64,000 nt of DNA from Microglena sp. YARC (lineage: Eukaryota; Chlorophyta; Chlorophyceae; Chlamydomonadales; Chlamydomonadaceae). Below the pieces are notes generated by a model that was not told where the DNA came from, made no database searches, and worked only from the letters and a program-made list of their open reading frames with translations. The translations under genes were made by a program, and so were the position numbers. The stretch is taken from assembly GCA_022414725.1 (NCBI GenBank), contig CM039462.1, positions 16,553,666 to 16,617,665 of the forward strand, read 5' to 3'. Below, one piece after another: positions 40,640-51,362 of the stretch; the stretch's first letter is position 1; the number at the start of each line of letters is the position of its first letter.

Positions 40640-41350
40640 TATTATGTGCATAATAACGCAGTAGTGAAGAGGATGGTACACATGTGTAGGATTCATTGAT
40701 ACTTGCACGATACTCCACGAATCCCTAGGCTAACTCAGGCTATTTTGCGTTATTTCGGTCTTTTTCAGGCTTTCCCAGGCTATTTTCCGATACTTGCCCG
40801 ATACTTGCCCGATACTTCACCGTCTCCTAGGCTATTTCGGGTTATTTCAGGCTATTTTAGGCTATTCCAGGCTTTTCATCGATCCTCGCACGTTAAATCA
40901 CCGTCTTCCAGGCTATTTCAGGCTATTCCAGGCTTTTCATCGATCCTCGCACGTTAAATCACCGTCTTCCAGGCTATTTCAGGCTATTTCAGGCTTTTCA
41001 TCGATCCTCGCACGTTAAATCACCGTCTTCCAGGCTATGTCAGGCTATTTCAGGCTATTTCGGGCTATTTCAGGCTATTCCAGGCTATTTCATCGATCCT
41101 CGCACGTCAGTTCACCGTTCCCCAGGCTATTTATCGATGATTGTCCGATACTGTCCGATATTGTCCGATATTGTCCGATACTTGTCCCATGTTGTCCGTT
41201 ACTTGTCCGATATTGTCCGATATTGTCCGATATGTCACGTCAGTGAGTCCGTCTATTTCACTCCCTTTCGGTCTAATTTTTTCCATGTTGTTCCAGGCTG
41301 TTCCAGGCTATGTTTATGCTTTTACAGGCTACCCTAAGGTGTTTTAGGGC
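40640..41350 (+). repeat. Complex minisatellite (caggctattt / cttttcatcgatcctcgcac / ttgtccgata)
   Basis: Three copies of a 60-61 bp unit (starts near 40870, 40931, 40991) embedded in runs of caggctatttc, followed by ttgtccgatat units at 41140-41235. No gene. Confidence 0.85.
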
Positions 41351-41540
41351 TATTATTAGGCTGCGTTAGTCTATAGTTAGTGGCATGCTCACCCAAACAT
41401 TCTGCTATGTGGGTTATGCTTCCTTCTAGTCACCTTTTCGTTCTGGGACTTCCATACTCGTGCTCTACTCTTGTCCCCTTGGGCACAACTCAGTATGCAT
41501 ATCATCTGAGCGCTTACAAAGTTTGGGAGGAAACATTTTG

Positions 41541-41850
41541 AGGCAGGGTGACTCTCTCTTGAGAAATGCTTCCTCAGGTACCTGCTCAGGGTGTAACACC
41601 AGGGGTTCAGGTCAGCAATAACCTACCGCGACGCTCTCAATTCCATTTCTACTCCCTTCCTCTTGGCTACAGCTTGTTTTCAATCACATCTAACCATATA
41701 CACACTCTTAGGACAATCTATCCATGCATGGTGGCTCTCTTTATAAAAATCCTTCCTCAAGTACCTGCTCAGGGTGTAACACCTGGGTCAGGGTCTGAAA
41801 AGGCTTGCGCGACACTCTCAAATTCATTTCCCACTCATCTACCTGCTCTG
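41541..41850 (+). repeat. ~120-bp direct repeat pair
   Basis: 41545-41665 and 41728-41850 share gcttcctcaggtacctgctc / cagggtgtaacacc / cgacgctctcaa with many differences. Confidence 0.7.
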
Positions 41851-41859
41851 TGAGGAGAA

Positions 41860-42215
41860 TATGCATGCTCGGGGCGAGGAGGTCCTTTATGATGCCCGGC
41901 GATCGTACCTCCAGCAATACACAAGGATTGGGCATGCCTGATACATTCGACAGTGTTCCGCCGTTTGCGTGAGAATGAGTGTGAGTGGTTGGTGGGTATC
42001 AACATCTCGACAGCAGCCGCCGCGACGCGTGTGTGAGGATGCGGCATGTGTCGTGATAACATAATGCATACCGCCAGGCAAGTTCCTCTTACACTCACCG
42101 CTTGCAGATACCTCCAGGCAAGTGGCTCTTACAGCTTGCCGCTTTCATTTCAGGCAAGTGCCGCTTGCAGATACCGCCAGTCAAGTGCAACCAAGGGTTT
42201 ATAGGGTTTATCCCA
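41860..42215 (+). repeat. Intergenic modules upstream of ankyrin gene 1
   Basis: 41860-41940 recurs at 62370-62450 (tatgatgcccggc, cgtacctccagcaatacaca). 41943-42065 is the 130-bp module (ttccgccgtttgcg ... gatgcggcatgtgtcgtgat), also at 48005-48125. Then several gcttgcagataccgccagtc units. Confidence 0.75.
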
Positions 42216-42261
42216 ACTCATTGTTTATTTATACCATCCTGTACACACATGTTCATCGAAC

Positions 42262-43773
42262 ATGCAGTCGAACACGCGATCATCGTTTCCACTCCTTGCG
42301 TGTCCCCATGACATTCTTGGTCGTATTGCCCTATTCTCTTCCAACCCAAAGATTGTATTAGTGTGTAAAACTCTGTGCAAAAGATTTTCTGGATGGCCCC
42401 TTACCGGACTGATCCAACCACCACAGCGAGTTGGAGAGATGATGGCGAAAGGGGGGCGCTCCGACCTTCTAGCAGTATGCTTGGTGTCCAATCCACTTGT
42501 TCAGGTTAAGGGGGCCCTACAATTGAGGGCGAACCAAAATGAAAACGAGCTTCTCTATGTGGCTGCCAAGGCCGGTCACGCAGATGTCTGCAAGCTGCTG
42601 ATGGATCCAGCGGTGGCTGGAATTGAGTTCAGGGCCCTTGCTAACTCTGTCAACAGCTTTGCCTTGCGTGAGGCTGCCTATGGAGGTCACGCAGATGTCT
42701 GCAAGCTGCTGATGGATCCAGAGGTGACTGGAATTGAGTTCAGGGCCAGGGCGAACTCTGTCAACAGCTGGGTCTTGCGGCTGGCTGCCAATGCAGGTCA
42801 CGCAGATGTCTGCAAGCTGCTGATGGATCCAGCGGTGGCTGGAATTGAGTACAGGGCCGTGGCTAACTCTGTCGACAGCTGGGCCTTGCGTGTGGCTGCC
42901 TATGGAGGTCACGCAGATGTCTGCAAGCTGCTCATGGATACAGCGGTGGCTGGAATTGAGTTCAGGGCCAGGGCGAACTCTAGCGACAGCAGGGCCTTGC
43001 GTGAGGCTGCCAATTCAGGTCACGCAGATGTCTGCAAGCTGCTGATGGATCCAGAGGTTGCTGGCCCTGAGTACAGGGCCGTGGCGAACTCTAGCGACAG
43101 CTGGGCCTTGCAGGTGGCTGCCAATGCAGGTCACGCAGATGTCTGCAAGATGCTTATGGATCCAGCGGTGGCTGGAATTGAGTTCAGGGCTAGGGCGAAC
43201 TCTCTCTACAGCAGGGCCTTGTGGCTGGCTGCGAAGGAAGGTCACGCAGATATGTGTGCAAGATGCTGATGGATCCAGAGGTGGCTGGAATTGAGTTCAG
43301 GGCCCTGGCGAACTCTAACGGCAGCTGGGCCTTGGGGGCGGCTGCGAATGCAGGTCACGCAGATGTCTGCAAGCTGCTCATGGATCCTGCGGTGGCTGGA
43401 CTTGAGTTCAGGGCCAGGGCGAATTCTAGCGACAGCTGGGCATTGTGGCTGGCTGCCATGCAGGTCACGCAGATGTGTGCAAGCTGCTGATGGATCAGCG
43501 GTGGCTGGAATTGAGTTAAGGGCCAGGGCGTACACTATCGACAGCAGGGCATTGTATGCGGCTGCCAAGGCAGGTCACGCAGATGTCTGCAAGCTGCTGA
43601 TGGATCCAGAGGTTGCTGGAATTGAGTTCAGGGCCCAGGCGAACTCTAACGACAGCTGGGCCTTGATGGTGGCTGCGAAGGCTGGTCACGCCGATGTCTG
43701 CTTGCTTTTGATGGATCCAGATGTGGCTGGCCCCGAGTACATGGCCATTGTGAATCTTGACAGTGGTCCGTAG
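42262..43773 (+). CDS. F-box/ankyrin protein, copy 1 (frameshifts after 43250)
   Basis: ATG 42262. Residues ~10-45 (CPHDILGRIALFSSNPKIVL ... CKTLCKRF) look like an F-box. From residue ~95 there are about 11 ankyrin repeats of 40 residues (120 bp): AAKAGHADVCKLLMD and then an insert VAGIEFRARANS that is constant in the family. Frame is open to 43269, then shifts at least twice (43250, 43490) before the end ...PEYMAIVNLDSGP at 43773. F-box plus ankyrin suggests recruitment of targets to an SCF ubiquitin ligase, as in poxviruses and other large DNA viruses; this is inference. Copies at 48358 (plus) and 52142 (minus). Confidence 0.75.
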
Positions 43774-43880
43774 TTCCTCTGGCAGCGGCACGCCCCTCTC
43801 CGAGAGGACCCTGACGCAGGTCCGGCTATGCAGTGCCATGCCCTGCATGGCTCTGAAGGTGACGGAGCCGGCGCCTCCCT
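43766..43880 (-). pseudogene. Antisense fragment of the 3-329 gene
   Basis: Minus strand encodes GGAGSVTFRAMQGMALHSRT and CVRVLSERGVPLPEELRTT, overlapping the last bases of ankyrin gene 1 tail to tail. Only about 40 codons remain. Confidence 0.7.
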
Positions 43881-43904
43881 GGATCCGTGGAGCGTGTGTA
43901 AGGC

Positions 43905-44010
43905 TGTGTGAGGATGGATGATGCGTCATGTGTCGTGACAATACGAGTGCGAGTGGCCAGCAACATCCGCCGCCGTGCGTGCGTTATCCGATCATTTCCT
44001 CCGTTCGCTT
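43905..44010 (+). repeat. 130-bp module relative
   Basis: gtgtgaggatggatgatgcg, tcatgtgtcgtgacaatacg and catccgccgccgtgcgtgcg, shared with 50955-51100. Confidence 0.7.
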
Positions 44011-44168
44011 GACTGCTTTTGCAGTGTACGAAAATTATTCGTAAAAAGAGCATCCAACAGTGCATATCGTCGTCGCCGTTTACCCAACTGTGTTGAGGAT
44101 ACACGCATGCTAAGTTACCAATGCCCAAGTTAGTCATTGTGACCATGTGTGAGTAGCCGAAGCTGCTG

Positions 44169-45454
44169 CTAAAAAAGGATGCGTATTCCCATAGCGGTGC
44201 TGATACGGTCGATACTTGGCTTGAACTCTACAGCAACTGTGCAGAGCCATACAAGGAGTTGGGCACCAGGATGGTGCGCTCCATGTTGGTTGACCATTTC
44301 ACACAACAAATTTGTAGCCGCCTGAATTTTCGCTTTACTTGTATCGCACACATGGTCGCAAAGTCTATTTTGCAGTCCATCCACGCCGTTTATGTCCACT
44401 AACCTACCACCACTATGCGAGGGCAGTGTCTGCGTGAGTGGTAGCACTGCTTCCGCAGGGACATCCAAGGTTATCAATTCGCATAATATGCGTACCCTGT
44501 CATGAAGAGACTGGCGCATCCCCAATTGTCTCAGTGCATAATCGGGTAAATGAATAGAGCATGGATTCAGAAGCAGATCACGAGCAAGCTTAAGCGTTGG
44601 CGCGACAGCCATGTGCGGTTCAAGTGCTGTTGCCATGGCCTGGGCGTAAGAAGGCTCGGCTATTGCTACACGCAGCATCGTTTTTTGAAATTGATGCAAC
44701 AGTGGCCCCCGCTGTCTCATTGTCTAGCAGGATTGCAATCGCGGACCGGATAAAGAGATCCTCCACCCCTGCTGGCAGATGTGCTGTCGCTACACATTCA
44801 TTGGCCACATGGATGAACACATCGATGCATGGTATGGGTATCTTAGCTGGTAGTTCAGCTAAAAAGTCGAAACAGATTTCCAAGACCGTCTTGACTGAGT
44901 GCATCTATGACGGCAAGCATCTGGGACTGGGAACGAGTTGCAATGAAGAGACTGACCAGTCCCACCAGATGACAGTGTTCATGTGTACGCTCATTACATG
45001 TCCGAATGAACATGTGGGTGTACAGCTGGTGGAACTGTGGGCTGACCTTGTCGGTACCTATGCTGACCTGCCGACCACACGCATTAAGCGCAGTGCTCAG
45101 AAAGACGGTGGGCATGCTGGCGATCAAGCAAGCAACACCGTTCATGTCCAATGTAAGCTCAGTCGTAATGTCGTTGTAAAACTGTAGCATCCTCGCAACC
45201 CCCTTTGATGCTTTGCGCATAATCACAGGTGAAACAGCATACGGTGTGGCTGTCTCGAGCAAAACTAGAAATGCCCTAGTAGCAGTCTTGAAATCACCGT
45301 GTCCAGAGCAGCGTCTAATCCTAGAAGAAGCTAGCATCAATCTGATACTCAGTGGTAGTAAGCAACCGCACATCCACATTGTGCAATGAACTACAGTGAT
45401 ATGATGACAACACGCCTTCTCTGCCAGCGTTGCAGCGGCCGCAGTTGACATCAT
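44169..45454 (-). CDS. All-helical protein of unknown function, copy 1 (two frameshifts)
   Basis: ATG 45454 (MMSTAAAATLAEKACC). Three consecutive frames, 45454-44855, 44904-44620 and 44720-44169, add up to ~430 codons; text such as VFLSTALNACGRQVSIGTDK, PCIDVFIHVANECVATAHL and LCELITLDVPAEAVLPLTQ suggests helical repeats like HEAT/ARM. A TATA-like cataaaagg lies ~20 bases upstream. Copy 2 at 56113-57411 breaks at different places, so an intact gene is likely. Final TAG at 44169. Confidence 0.6.
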
Positions 45455-45461
45455 GAACTTA

Positions 45462-45641
45462 GAACCCTTTTATGCACATGAAAACAGTGTAAACTCAATG
45501 GAATGAGACAGATCGGGAAAAAGCTACCCCCGAAAACAACTACAAAAAGCCCTGCAAAAATCTACCCCCCGAAAACAATTTGCTTGGTGTGTTTGCCTTG
45601 CCATAAAAATAATGAGAGCGGTAGGTAATAATACCTGAAAA
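45462..45641. promoter_or_regulatory. Divergent intergenic region between the helical gene and the J-domain gene
   Basis: TATA-like cataaaagg (minus, ~45470) and ccataaaaataatg (plus, ~45601). It also holds the duplicated phrase ctaccccc(c)gaaaacaa. A 2.2 kb difference to the second copy sits at about 45583. Confidence 0.4.
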
Positions 45642-46337
45642 ATGCATACGTATTACGTTTCGTGCTATATGCACGTTGCAAATATGATCAATTGAGATAT
45701 TGGTTTCGATCGCATCCTAAAAACATATGCTGGCCTCAGCAGATGATGGACTGGGGTGATGTGTTTCCAGATCTGTACGATGTTCTAGACATTGATGAGG
45801 GTGCTGTTGATCAAGAAATTCTGAGGGCGTTTCGCATTCAAGTGGTCAGGGTTCATCCCGACAAGCTAGGTCCTTTGGCATCTGAAGATGAACGAACAGC
45901 AGCTGCCCTCCGCACACGAGTTTATTCTGCAAGCGAAGAACGTGTTGATGAACACCGAAAGCCGCAAGGAATATGACAGTGAGCGGCGAATGAGAAGGCA
46001 AGGGGATCAGCAATCCAAGTCTGGTTTTAGTGCGCCGGAGGAGGCATCTGCTGGCATGGCGCATGTTTGGGAGGTCTGGGCCAATGTTGTTGTAGAAGGG
46101 TTTGCCAAGCAGTTTGAGGCAGGAGCTCGAGGAGAGCGAGTGGTGCAGCTTTTGGAAACGATTCTGCTGCCAGCCATAGGGGTGGGCTTGGGTGGGGAGA
46201 GAGGCTTCAAGCTAGGGCTGACACTGTCTACTGTTTTCAATACCGGATGTATTTCTGTGGTCGTGAAGGCGCTCTCTGCCGAGGACCAAAAGTTGTTTTT
46301 CCAGGCTCTGGAAGTGTTGTGTACCAAAATGCCTTGA
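45642..46337 (+). CDS. J-domain protein, copy 1 (5' frameshifts)
   Basis: Same gene as 59826-60519. Here the start region (aaatatgatc where copy 2 has aatatgatc) and 45922 (gagtttattc vs gagttattc) are shifted, but the 3' end is in frame and closes at DQKLFFQALEVLCTKMP, which is probably the true C-terminus. J-domain landmarks: YDVLDIDEGAVDQEIL, then RVHPDKLGP with the H-P-D tripeptide. Expected to stimulate an Hsp70. Confidence 0.68.
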
Positions 46338-46561
46338 GTAATACAGTTGTTGAGAAAAGTCCGCAGCTGAATTCCCCTGCCCCACTCCGTGGGATCCCGC
46401 GATTCCTCTTTCATACTTGCCATTTCCCGACATATTTGATAATTCCCACTTTATTTCAGAACAACATAAAGGAGTTTCTTCATTTATCTAATACATTCGA
46501 CAGTGTTCCGCCGTTTGCGTGTGATAGAGTGCGTGAGTGGCTCAGCACCGCGAACGAGAAA

Positions 46562-47386
46562 ATGTCTTCGTCTTCGTCGGTGTCTTCTTCATCTTTCCAC
46601 GTTGAGATGTTACCGTTCCCGTTGATCCGTTCCATAGCGACGCTCTGCGGCGAGACCGCAATTTTGTGCACCAACAAAGCCATCCGCGGCGGGTTCGCAT
46701 GGCCGGATCGGCTGGAGCTCGCCATTCGAGAGGCCAAAACCCTCGACAAGAACACACTGTTCCGCATGCAATGCGACCTCGGTGCCGTGGGGACTTGCGA
46801 ACGGATGCTGGATAACGAGGCCGATGCATTTTCTAGGGCGGCAATGCTTCTTGCGAAGCCTCCGAACTACTCTGGGGAGACGGCATTGATTGGGGCGTGT
46901 AAACAGGGCAACGTCTCCCTGGTCGAGATTCTCATTAGGAACTCTCCGAACGAGCAAGTGCTTGCGACGAATAATCATGGGATGTCGGCACTGATGCGTG
47001 CTTGTGGCATTCAGGGGGGGCATGCGAATGCAGCATGTGTCAATATTCTTCTTGGATACTCTCCGAACGAACAAGTGCTGGCGACAGACAATCATGGGAT
47101 GTCGGCATTGATGTGGGCATGTATCCATGGTCACGCGGCCTGTGTCAAGATTCTGCTTCGACATTCCCCCGACCCACAAGTGCTTGCGACCGATCATTTC
47201 GGATTGTCGGCATTGATGATGGCGTGTTTCCATGGTCACGCGGCCTGTGTCAAGATTCTTCTTCGTCATTCCCCCTACACCCAAGTGTTGGCGACCGAAT
47301 GTCATGGGAGGTCGGCACTGATGTATGCGAATGCGTCCTGTGTCAAGATTCTTCTTAGATACTCTCCGAATTCCATCATGATTTGA
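46562..47386 (+). CDS. Ankyrin-repeat protein, second subfamily
   Basis: 274 aa from ATG 46562: Ser-rich start, F-box-like segment (MLPFPLIRSIATLCGETAIL), then at least five ankyrin repeats with the phrase NEQVLATDNHGMSALMWAC and GHAACVKILLRHSP. The frame is intact, unlike the other ankyrin genes, and the sequence is unlike theirs, so it is an independent acquisition or old paralogue. The codons upstream to 46247 belong to the J-domain gene's tail and a repeat. The motif gacagtgttccgccgtttgc ends about 40 bases upstream. Confidence 0.75.
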   Translation: MSSSSSVSSSSFHVEMLPFPLIRSIATLCGETAILCTNKAIRGGFAWPDRLELAIREAKTLDKNTLFRMQCDLGAVGTCERMLDNEADAFSRAAMLLAKPPNYSGETALIGACKQGNVSLVEILIRNSPNEQVLATNNHGMSALMRACGIQGGHANAACVNILLGYSPNEQVLATDNHGMSALMWACIHGHAACVKILLRHSPDPQVLATDHFGLSALMMACFHGHAACVKILLRHSPYTQVLATECHGRSALMYANASCVKILLRYSPNSIMI

Positions 47387-47677
47387 GCAAATAACATCAT
47401 TGAAACAGAGCCACCGGCAGCGAGGACTCCAGAGGTCACAGACGATGCCGAAGGCTCCTCCAGCGTGGGCGGAGAAATAGAGCGATGAAATGGCCGGCCA
47501 GAACTACTTGACTACGAAGAAAAAATAAGAATCATCCATCAATCAATCCCTATTTTAAACGTGTTCACATGAACACCTCTGAAAAGAAGAAAAACAATTA
47601 TTTCAACAACAAGTAAATACTGAAGAATGCCGGAGGCTCGATAGCGGATTTTTTGATGGCTTTGACTGCATGGGGGG
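47387..47677. other. Intergenic, no gene seen
   Basis: No repeat family or coding frame recognised. Confidence 0.35.
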
Positions 47678-47686
47678 TATAAAAAG
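47678..47686 (+). promoter_or_regulatory. TATA box (tataaaaag)
   Basis: Consensus-like TATA 30-38 bases upstream of the ATG at 47716, after a run of G. Confidence 0.5.
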
Positions 47687-47715
47687 TCTCCATCCATGTT
47701 CTTTATTGCAGTTCA

Positions 47716-47883
47716 ATGGATGGCGACGCTGAACTAGATGCTTTGCTTTCACAACACCCGGCTGCAAGAGCGGCATATGATCGTCGCATCGAGAGGCTAA
47801 TGTTTGTACATGCTTGCCTGATGATAGCCGAACGATATGTGTTACGCCACACTACTTGCCGTGTAGAACATGCTAGCAAATGA
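47716..47883 (+). CDS. Small helical protein, 55 aa
   Basis: MDGDAELDALLSQHPAARAA then RRIERLMFVHACLMIAERYV and a short tail to TGA. Good amphipathic helix pattern, and a close TATA box supports expression. No family recognised. Confidence 0.45.
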   Translation: MDGDAELDALLSQHPAARAAYDRRIERLMFVHACLMIAERYVLRHTTCRVEHASK

Positions 47884-47989
47884 CACACAACATTCGTTTA
47901 TATCTTGCTGTTGCAGTCCGACGCGTACTTTGACGGATGTTGTCATTGCAGGATGCATGGATGCCAGAATTGCAGCACGACCATGCTGG

Positions 47990-48300
47990 AGGTGGATGAT
48001 GCCTGATACATTCGACAGTGTTCCGCCGTTTGCGTGTGATAGAGTGCGTGGTTGGTGGGTATCAACATCTCGACAGCAGCCGTAGCGACGCGTGTGTGAG
48101 GATGCGGCATGTGTCGTGATAACATAATGCATACCGCCAGGCAAGTTCCTCTTACACTCACCGCTTGCAGATACCGCCAGGCAAGTGGCTCTTACAGCTT
48201 GCCGCTTTCGCTTTCATTCCAGGCAAGTGCCGCTTGCAGATACCGCAGTCAAGTGCCGCTTGCAGATACCGCCAGTCAAGTGCAACCAAGGGTTTTATAG
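47990..48300 (+). repeat. Intergenic modules upstream of ankyrin gene 2
   Basis: Copy of 41935-42215: gacagtgttccgccgtttgc, ctcgacagcagccg, gatgcggcatgtgtcgtgat and the gataccgccaggcaagt units (here with one or two extra). Confidence 0.8.
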
Positions 48301-48357
48301 GGTTTATCCCAACTCATTGTTTATTTATACCATCCTGTACACACATGTTCATCGAAC

Positions 48358-49867
48358 ATGCAGTCGAACACGCGATCATCGTTTCCACTCCTTACGTGTC
48401 CCCATGACATTCTTGGTCGTATTGCCCTATTCTCTTCCAACCCAAAGATTGTATTAGTGTGTAAAACTCTGTGCAAAAGATTTTCTGGATGGCCCCTTAC
48501 CGGACTGATCCAACCACCACAGAGAGTTGGAGAGATGATGTCGAAAGGGGGGCGCGCCGACCTTCTAGCAGTATGCTTGGTGTCCAATCCTCTTGTACAG
48601 GTTAAGGGGCCCTACAATTGAGGGCGAACCAAAATGAAAACGAGCTTCTCTATGTGGCTGCCAAGGCCGGTCACGCAGATGTTTGCAAGCTGCTGATGGA
48701 TCCAGCGGTGGCTGGAATTGAGTTCAGGGCCCTGGCTAACTCTGTCAACAGCTATGCCTTGCGTGAGGCTGCCTATGGAGGTCACGCAGATGTCTGCAAG
48801 CTGCTCATGGATCAGAGGTGGCTGGAGTTGAGTTCAGGGCCAGGGCGAACTCTGTCAACAGCTGGGTCTTGCGGCTGGCTGCCAATGCAGGTCACGCAGA
48901 TGTCTGCAAGCTGCTGATGGATCCAGCGGTGGCTGGAATTGAGTACAGGGCCGTGGCTAACTCTGTCGACAGCTGGGCCTTGCGTGTGGCTGCCTATGGA
49001 GGTCACGCAGATGTCTGCAAGCTGCTCATGGATCCAGCGGTGGCTGGAATTGAGTTCAGGGCCAGGGCGAACTCTAGCGACAGCAGGGCCTTGCGTGAGG
49101 CTGCCAATTCAGGTCACGCAGATGTCTGCAAGCTGCTGATGGATCCAGAGGTTGCTGGCCCTGAGTACAGGGCCGTGGCGAACTCTAGCGACAGCTGGGC
49201 CTTGCAGGTGGCTGCCAATGCAGGTCACGCAGATGTCTGCAAGATGCTTATGGATCCAGCGGTGGCTGGAATTGAGTTCAGGGCTAGGGCGAACTCTCTC
49301 AACAGCAGGGCCTTGTGGCTGGCTGCGAAAGAAGGTCACGCATATGTGTGCAAGATGCTGATGGATCCAGAGGTGGCTGGAATTGAGTTCAGGGCCAGGG
49401 CGAACTCTAACGGCAGCTGGGGCCTTGGGGGCGGCTGCGAATGCAGGTCACGCAGATGTCTGCAAGCTGCTGATGGATCCTGCGGTGGCTGGAATTGAGT
49501 TCAGGGCCAGGGCGAATTCTAGCGACAGCTGGGCCTTGTGGGCAGCTGCCAGGAAGGTCACGCAGATGTCTGCAAGCTGCTGATGGATCCAGCGGTGGCT
49601 GGAATTGAGTTAAGGGCCAGGGCGTACACTTTAGACAGCAGGGCATTGTATGCGGCTGCCAAGGCAGGTCACGCAGATGTCTGCAAGCTGCTGATGGATC
49701 CAGAGGTTGCTGGAATTGAGTTCAGGGCCCGGGCGAACTCTGTCAACAGCTGGGCCTTGATGGTGGCTGCGAAGGCTGGTCACGCCGATGTCTGCTTGCT
49801 TTTGATGGATCCAGATGTGGCTGGCCCCGAGTACATGGCCATTGTGAATCTTGACAGTGGTCCGTAG
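48358..49867 (+). CDS. F-box/ankyrin protein, copy 2 (several frameshifts)
   Basis: Duplicate of 42262-43773 with the same F-box-like N-terminus (to 48621) and about 11 ankyrin repeats, split into frames 48618-48917, 48818-49498 and 49538-49867. Most breaks are one- or two-base losses (for example atcagagg for atccagagg near 48812), but real substitutions relative to copy 1 also occur, so this is not an assembly duplicate. Confidence 0.72.
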
Positions 49868-50106
49868 TTCCTCTGGCAGCGGCACGCCCCTCTCCGAGAG
49901 GACCCTGACGCAGGTCCGGCTATGCAGTGCCATGCCCTGCATGGCTCTGAAGGTGACGGAGCCGGCGCCTCCCTGGAGGAAGGCGTCGTCGTCCTCGTAC
50001 TTGCTTGCTTCTGCCGGGTTCACCCTGCTCATTCGCTGCACGATGTTACTGAGTACCCGGTAGCAGCGAGTCTTGCAGGTCCGCCTTCGCCCAGCGGCAG
50101 TCTGCT
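49866..50106 (-). pseudogene. Antisense fragment of the 3-329 gene, longer copy
   Basis: Minus strand encodes CRWAKADLQDSLLPG, then in another frame RMSRVNPAEASKYEDDDAF, GGAGSVTFRAMQGMALHSRT and the LPEELRTT end. Tail to tail with ankyrin gene 2, as at 43766. Confidence 0.72.
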
Positions 50107-50206
50107 GGTACGTCCTTTGGATAGCAATTTCGCGTGACCAAAACGTTCACCACCCACCCAACCCAGTGGTTGCTACACCGTAAGGTGTGCCGTACACGAG
50201 GCGGTT

Positions 50207-50761
50207 TCATTTTAGTATTCCGTCGACTGTAGTATCTGAACTCATGGTTTGGGCGACTCGTGATAATTGTTCGGCGCATCTAGCGAAATGTTTTTCAATC
50301 TTCTTCGCACGGATTGTTGGGCGATTGCCCTTTCGCTGCAGCCGTGCATTTGTATGGATGATGTACCTGTCGAAGACTTCTCCAAACATCTTCATGTTGT
50401 TGACCACAGTTTCCCTAATCAAAGCTTGAAAGCGATACATCGTTGTTTCATGTGCACCCATGACGAAATAATCACATTCGTGTAACATCTTATCTGTGTA
50501 GGTGAATGTTATCATCGAATTCGCGCTCGATATGGAACTGGCAAGTGTATTTTTGACTCCAACACAATACCCAGCTTGTAATAGTGACCAACAAGCCTCC
50601 TTCAATCGCTCCCGTAGTATTGGTATCAAAGTCTCAAGACTTGCCAAACTCATAACGGAATGGTTAAGAGATTTCGAGCATGATGCCAACCGGACACTGT
50701 CTGCAGGACCCAGTGCACATAATACTCCGTGCAACACACTATATTGCAAAGTGTCGATCAT
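50207..50761 (-). CDS. F-box-like protein ending in the TVDGILK-stop motif
   Basis: 185 aa from ATG 50761 (the in-frame ATG at 51043 lies in repeat sequence). LQYSVLHGVLCALGPADSVR, then LASCSKSLNHSV looks like an F-box. The rest is helical (MLHECDYFVMGAHETTMYRF, then KMFGEVFDRYIIHTNARLQR). The last codons DTTVDGILK and the TGA come from the dispersed motif. Full reading frame without breaks. Confidence 0.55.
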   Translation of the reverse strand: MIDTLQYSVLHGVLCALGPADSVRLASCSKSLNHSVMSLASLETLIPILRERLKEACWSLLQAGYCVGVKNTLASSISSANSMITFTYTDKMLHECDYFVMGAHETTMYRFQALIRETVVNNMKMFGEVFDRYIIHTNARLQRKGNRPTIRAKKIEKHFARCAEQLSRVAQTMSSDTTVDGILK

Positions 50762-50944
50762 TGGACTTTTTCTTCCGTTTTGTCTATATGTCTCTATGTC
50801 TCTCGGTGGACGAACAAAATGAATCAACGTCTCCCCATTTTTGTTGGCCTGAACAAATGCATTGCACCACCACCACGTGTGTGTACGGGGGGGCGAATTC
50901 TGGTTCGTTCGGCGCATTGAATGAGTCGCAGTTGGACAGAAGAG

Positions 50945-51100
50945 ATTCGCGTGTGTAAGGCTGTGTGAGGATGGATGATGCGTCATGTGTCGTGACAATA
51001 CGAGTGCGAGTGGGTGCGTGGCCATCAACATCAACAGCATCACCTCGACATCCGCCGCCGTGCGTGCGTTATCCGATCATGTTTCCTCCGTTCGCCTAAC
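50945..51100 (+). repeat. 130-bp module relative
   Basis: Matches 43905-44010 with an extra gtgcgtggccatcaacatca insert. Confidence 0.7.
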
Positions 51101-51362
51101 CAACTCACAATTAATTTCATTGGACGAGACATGCGACACCCTGCCGATTGCAAGTCATGGACTGAATTGGCTAACACGTTCACTAAAATGTGATATGGTA
51201 TGAAAGGAACACCCGTACATTTGTAAATTTAATCTTACTCACTACTATTTTGCTTAATGGGTTTAAGTAAATCAGGTCAAAAAGCATAAGGCGATGATAA
51301 TTATAAAAAGAAAACTAATATGAACGATTGTCGCTTGGTTATTCAGGCATCCACTCACCCCC
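51101..51362. other. AT-rich intergenic, no gene seen
   Basis: AT-rich after 51190; no repeat family recognised. Confidence 0.3.

Noticed and set aside
40640..41350. CRISPR or repeat-protein array
   Set aside because: Units are nested and have no spacer/repeat structure, and stops occur in all frames.
46247..46561. N-terminal extension of the 46.56 kb ankyrin protein
   Set aside because: These codons are the 3' part of the J-domain gene and repeat sequence read in another frame.
50762..51043. N-terminal extension of the F-box-like protein to 278 aa
   Set aside because: The extra part is translated from the dispersed 130-bp module; the inner ATG at 50761 directly precedes the F-box-like segment.
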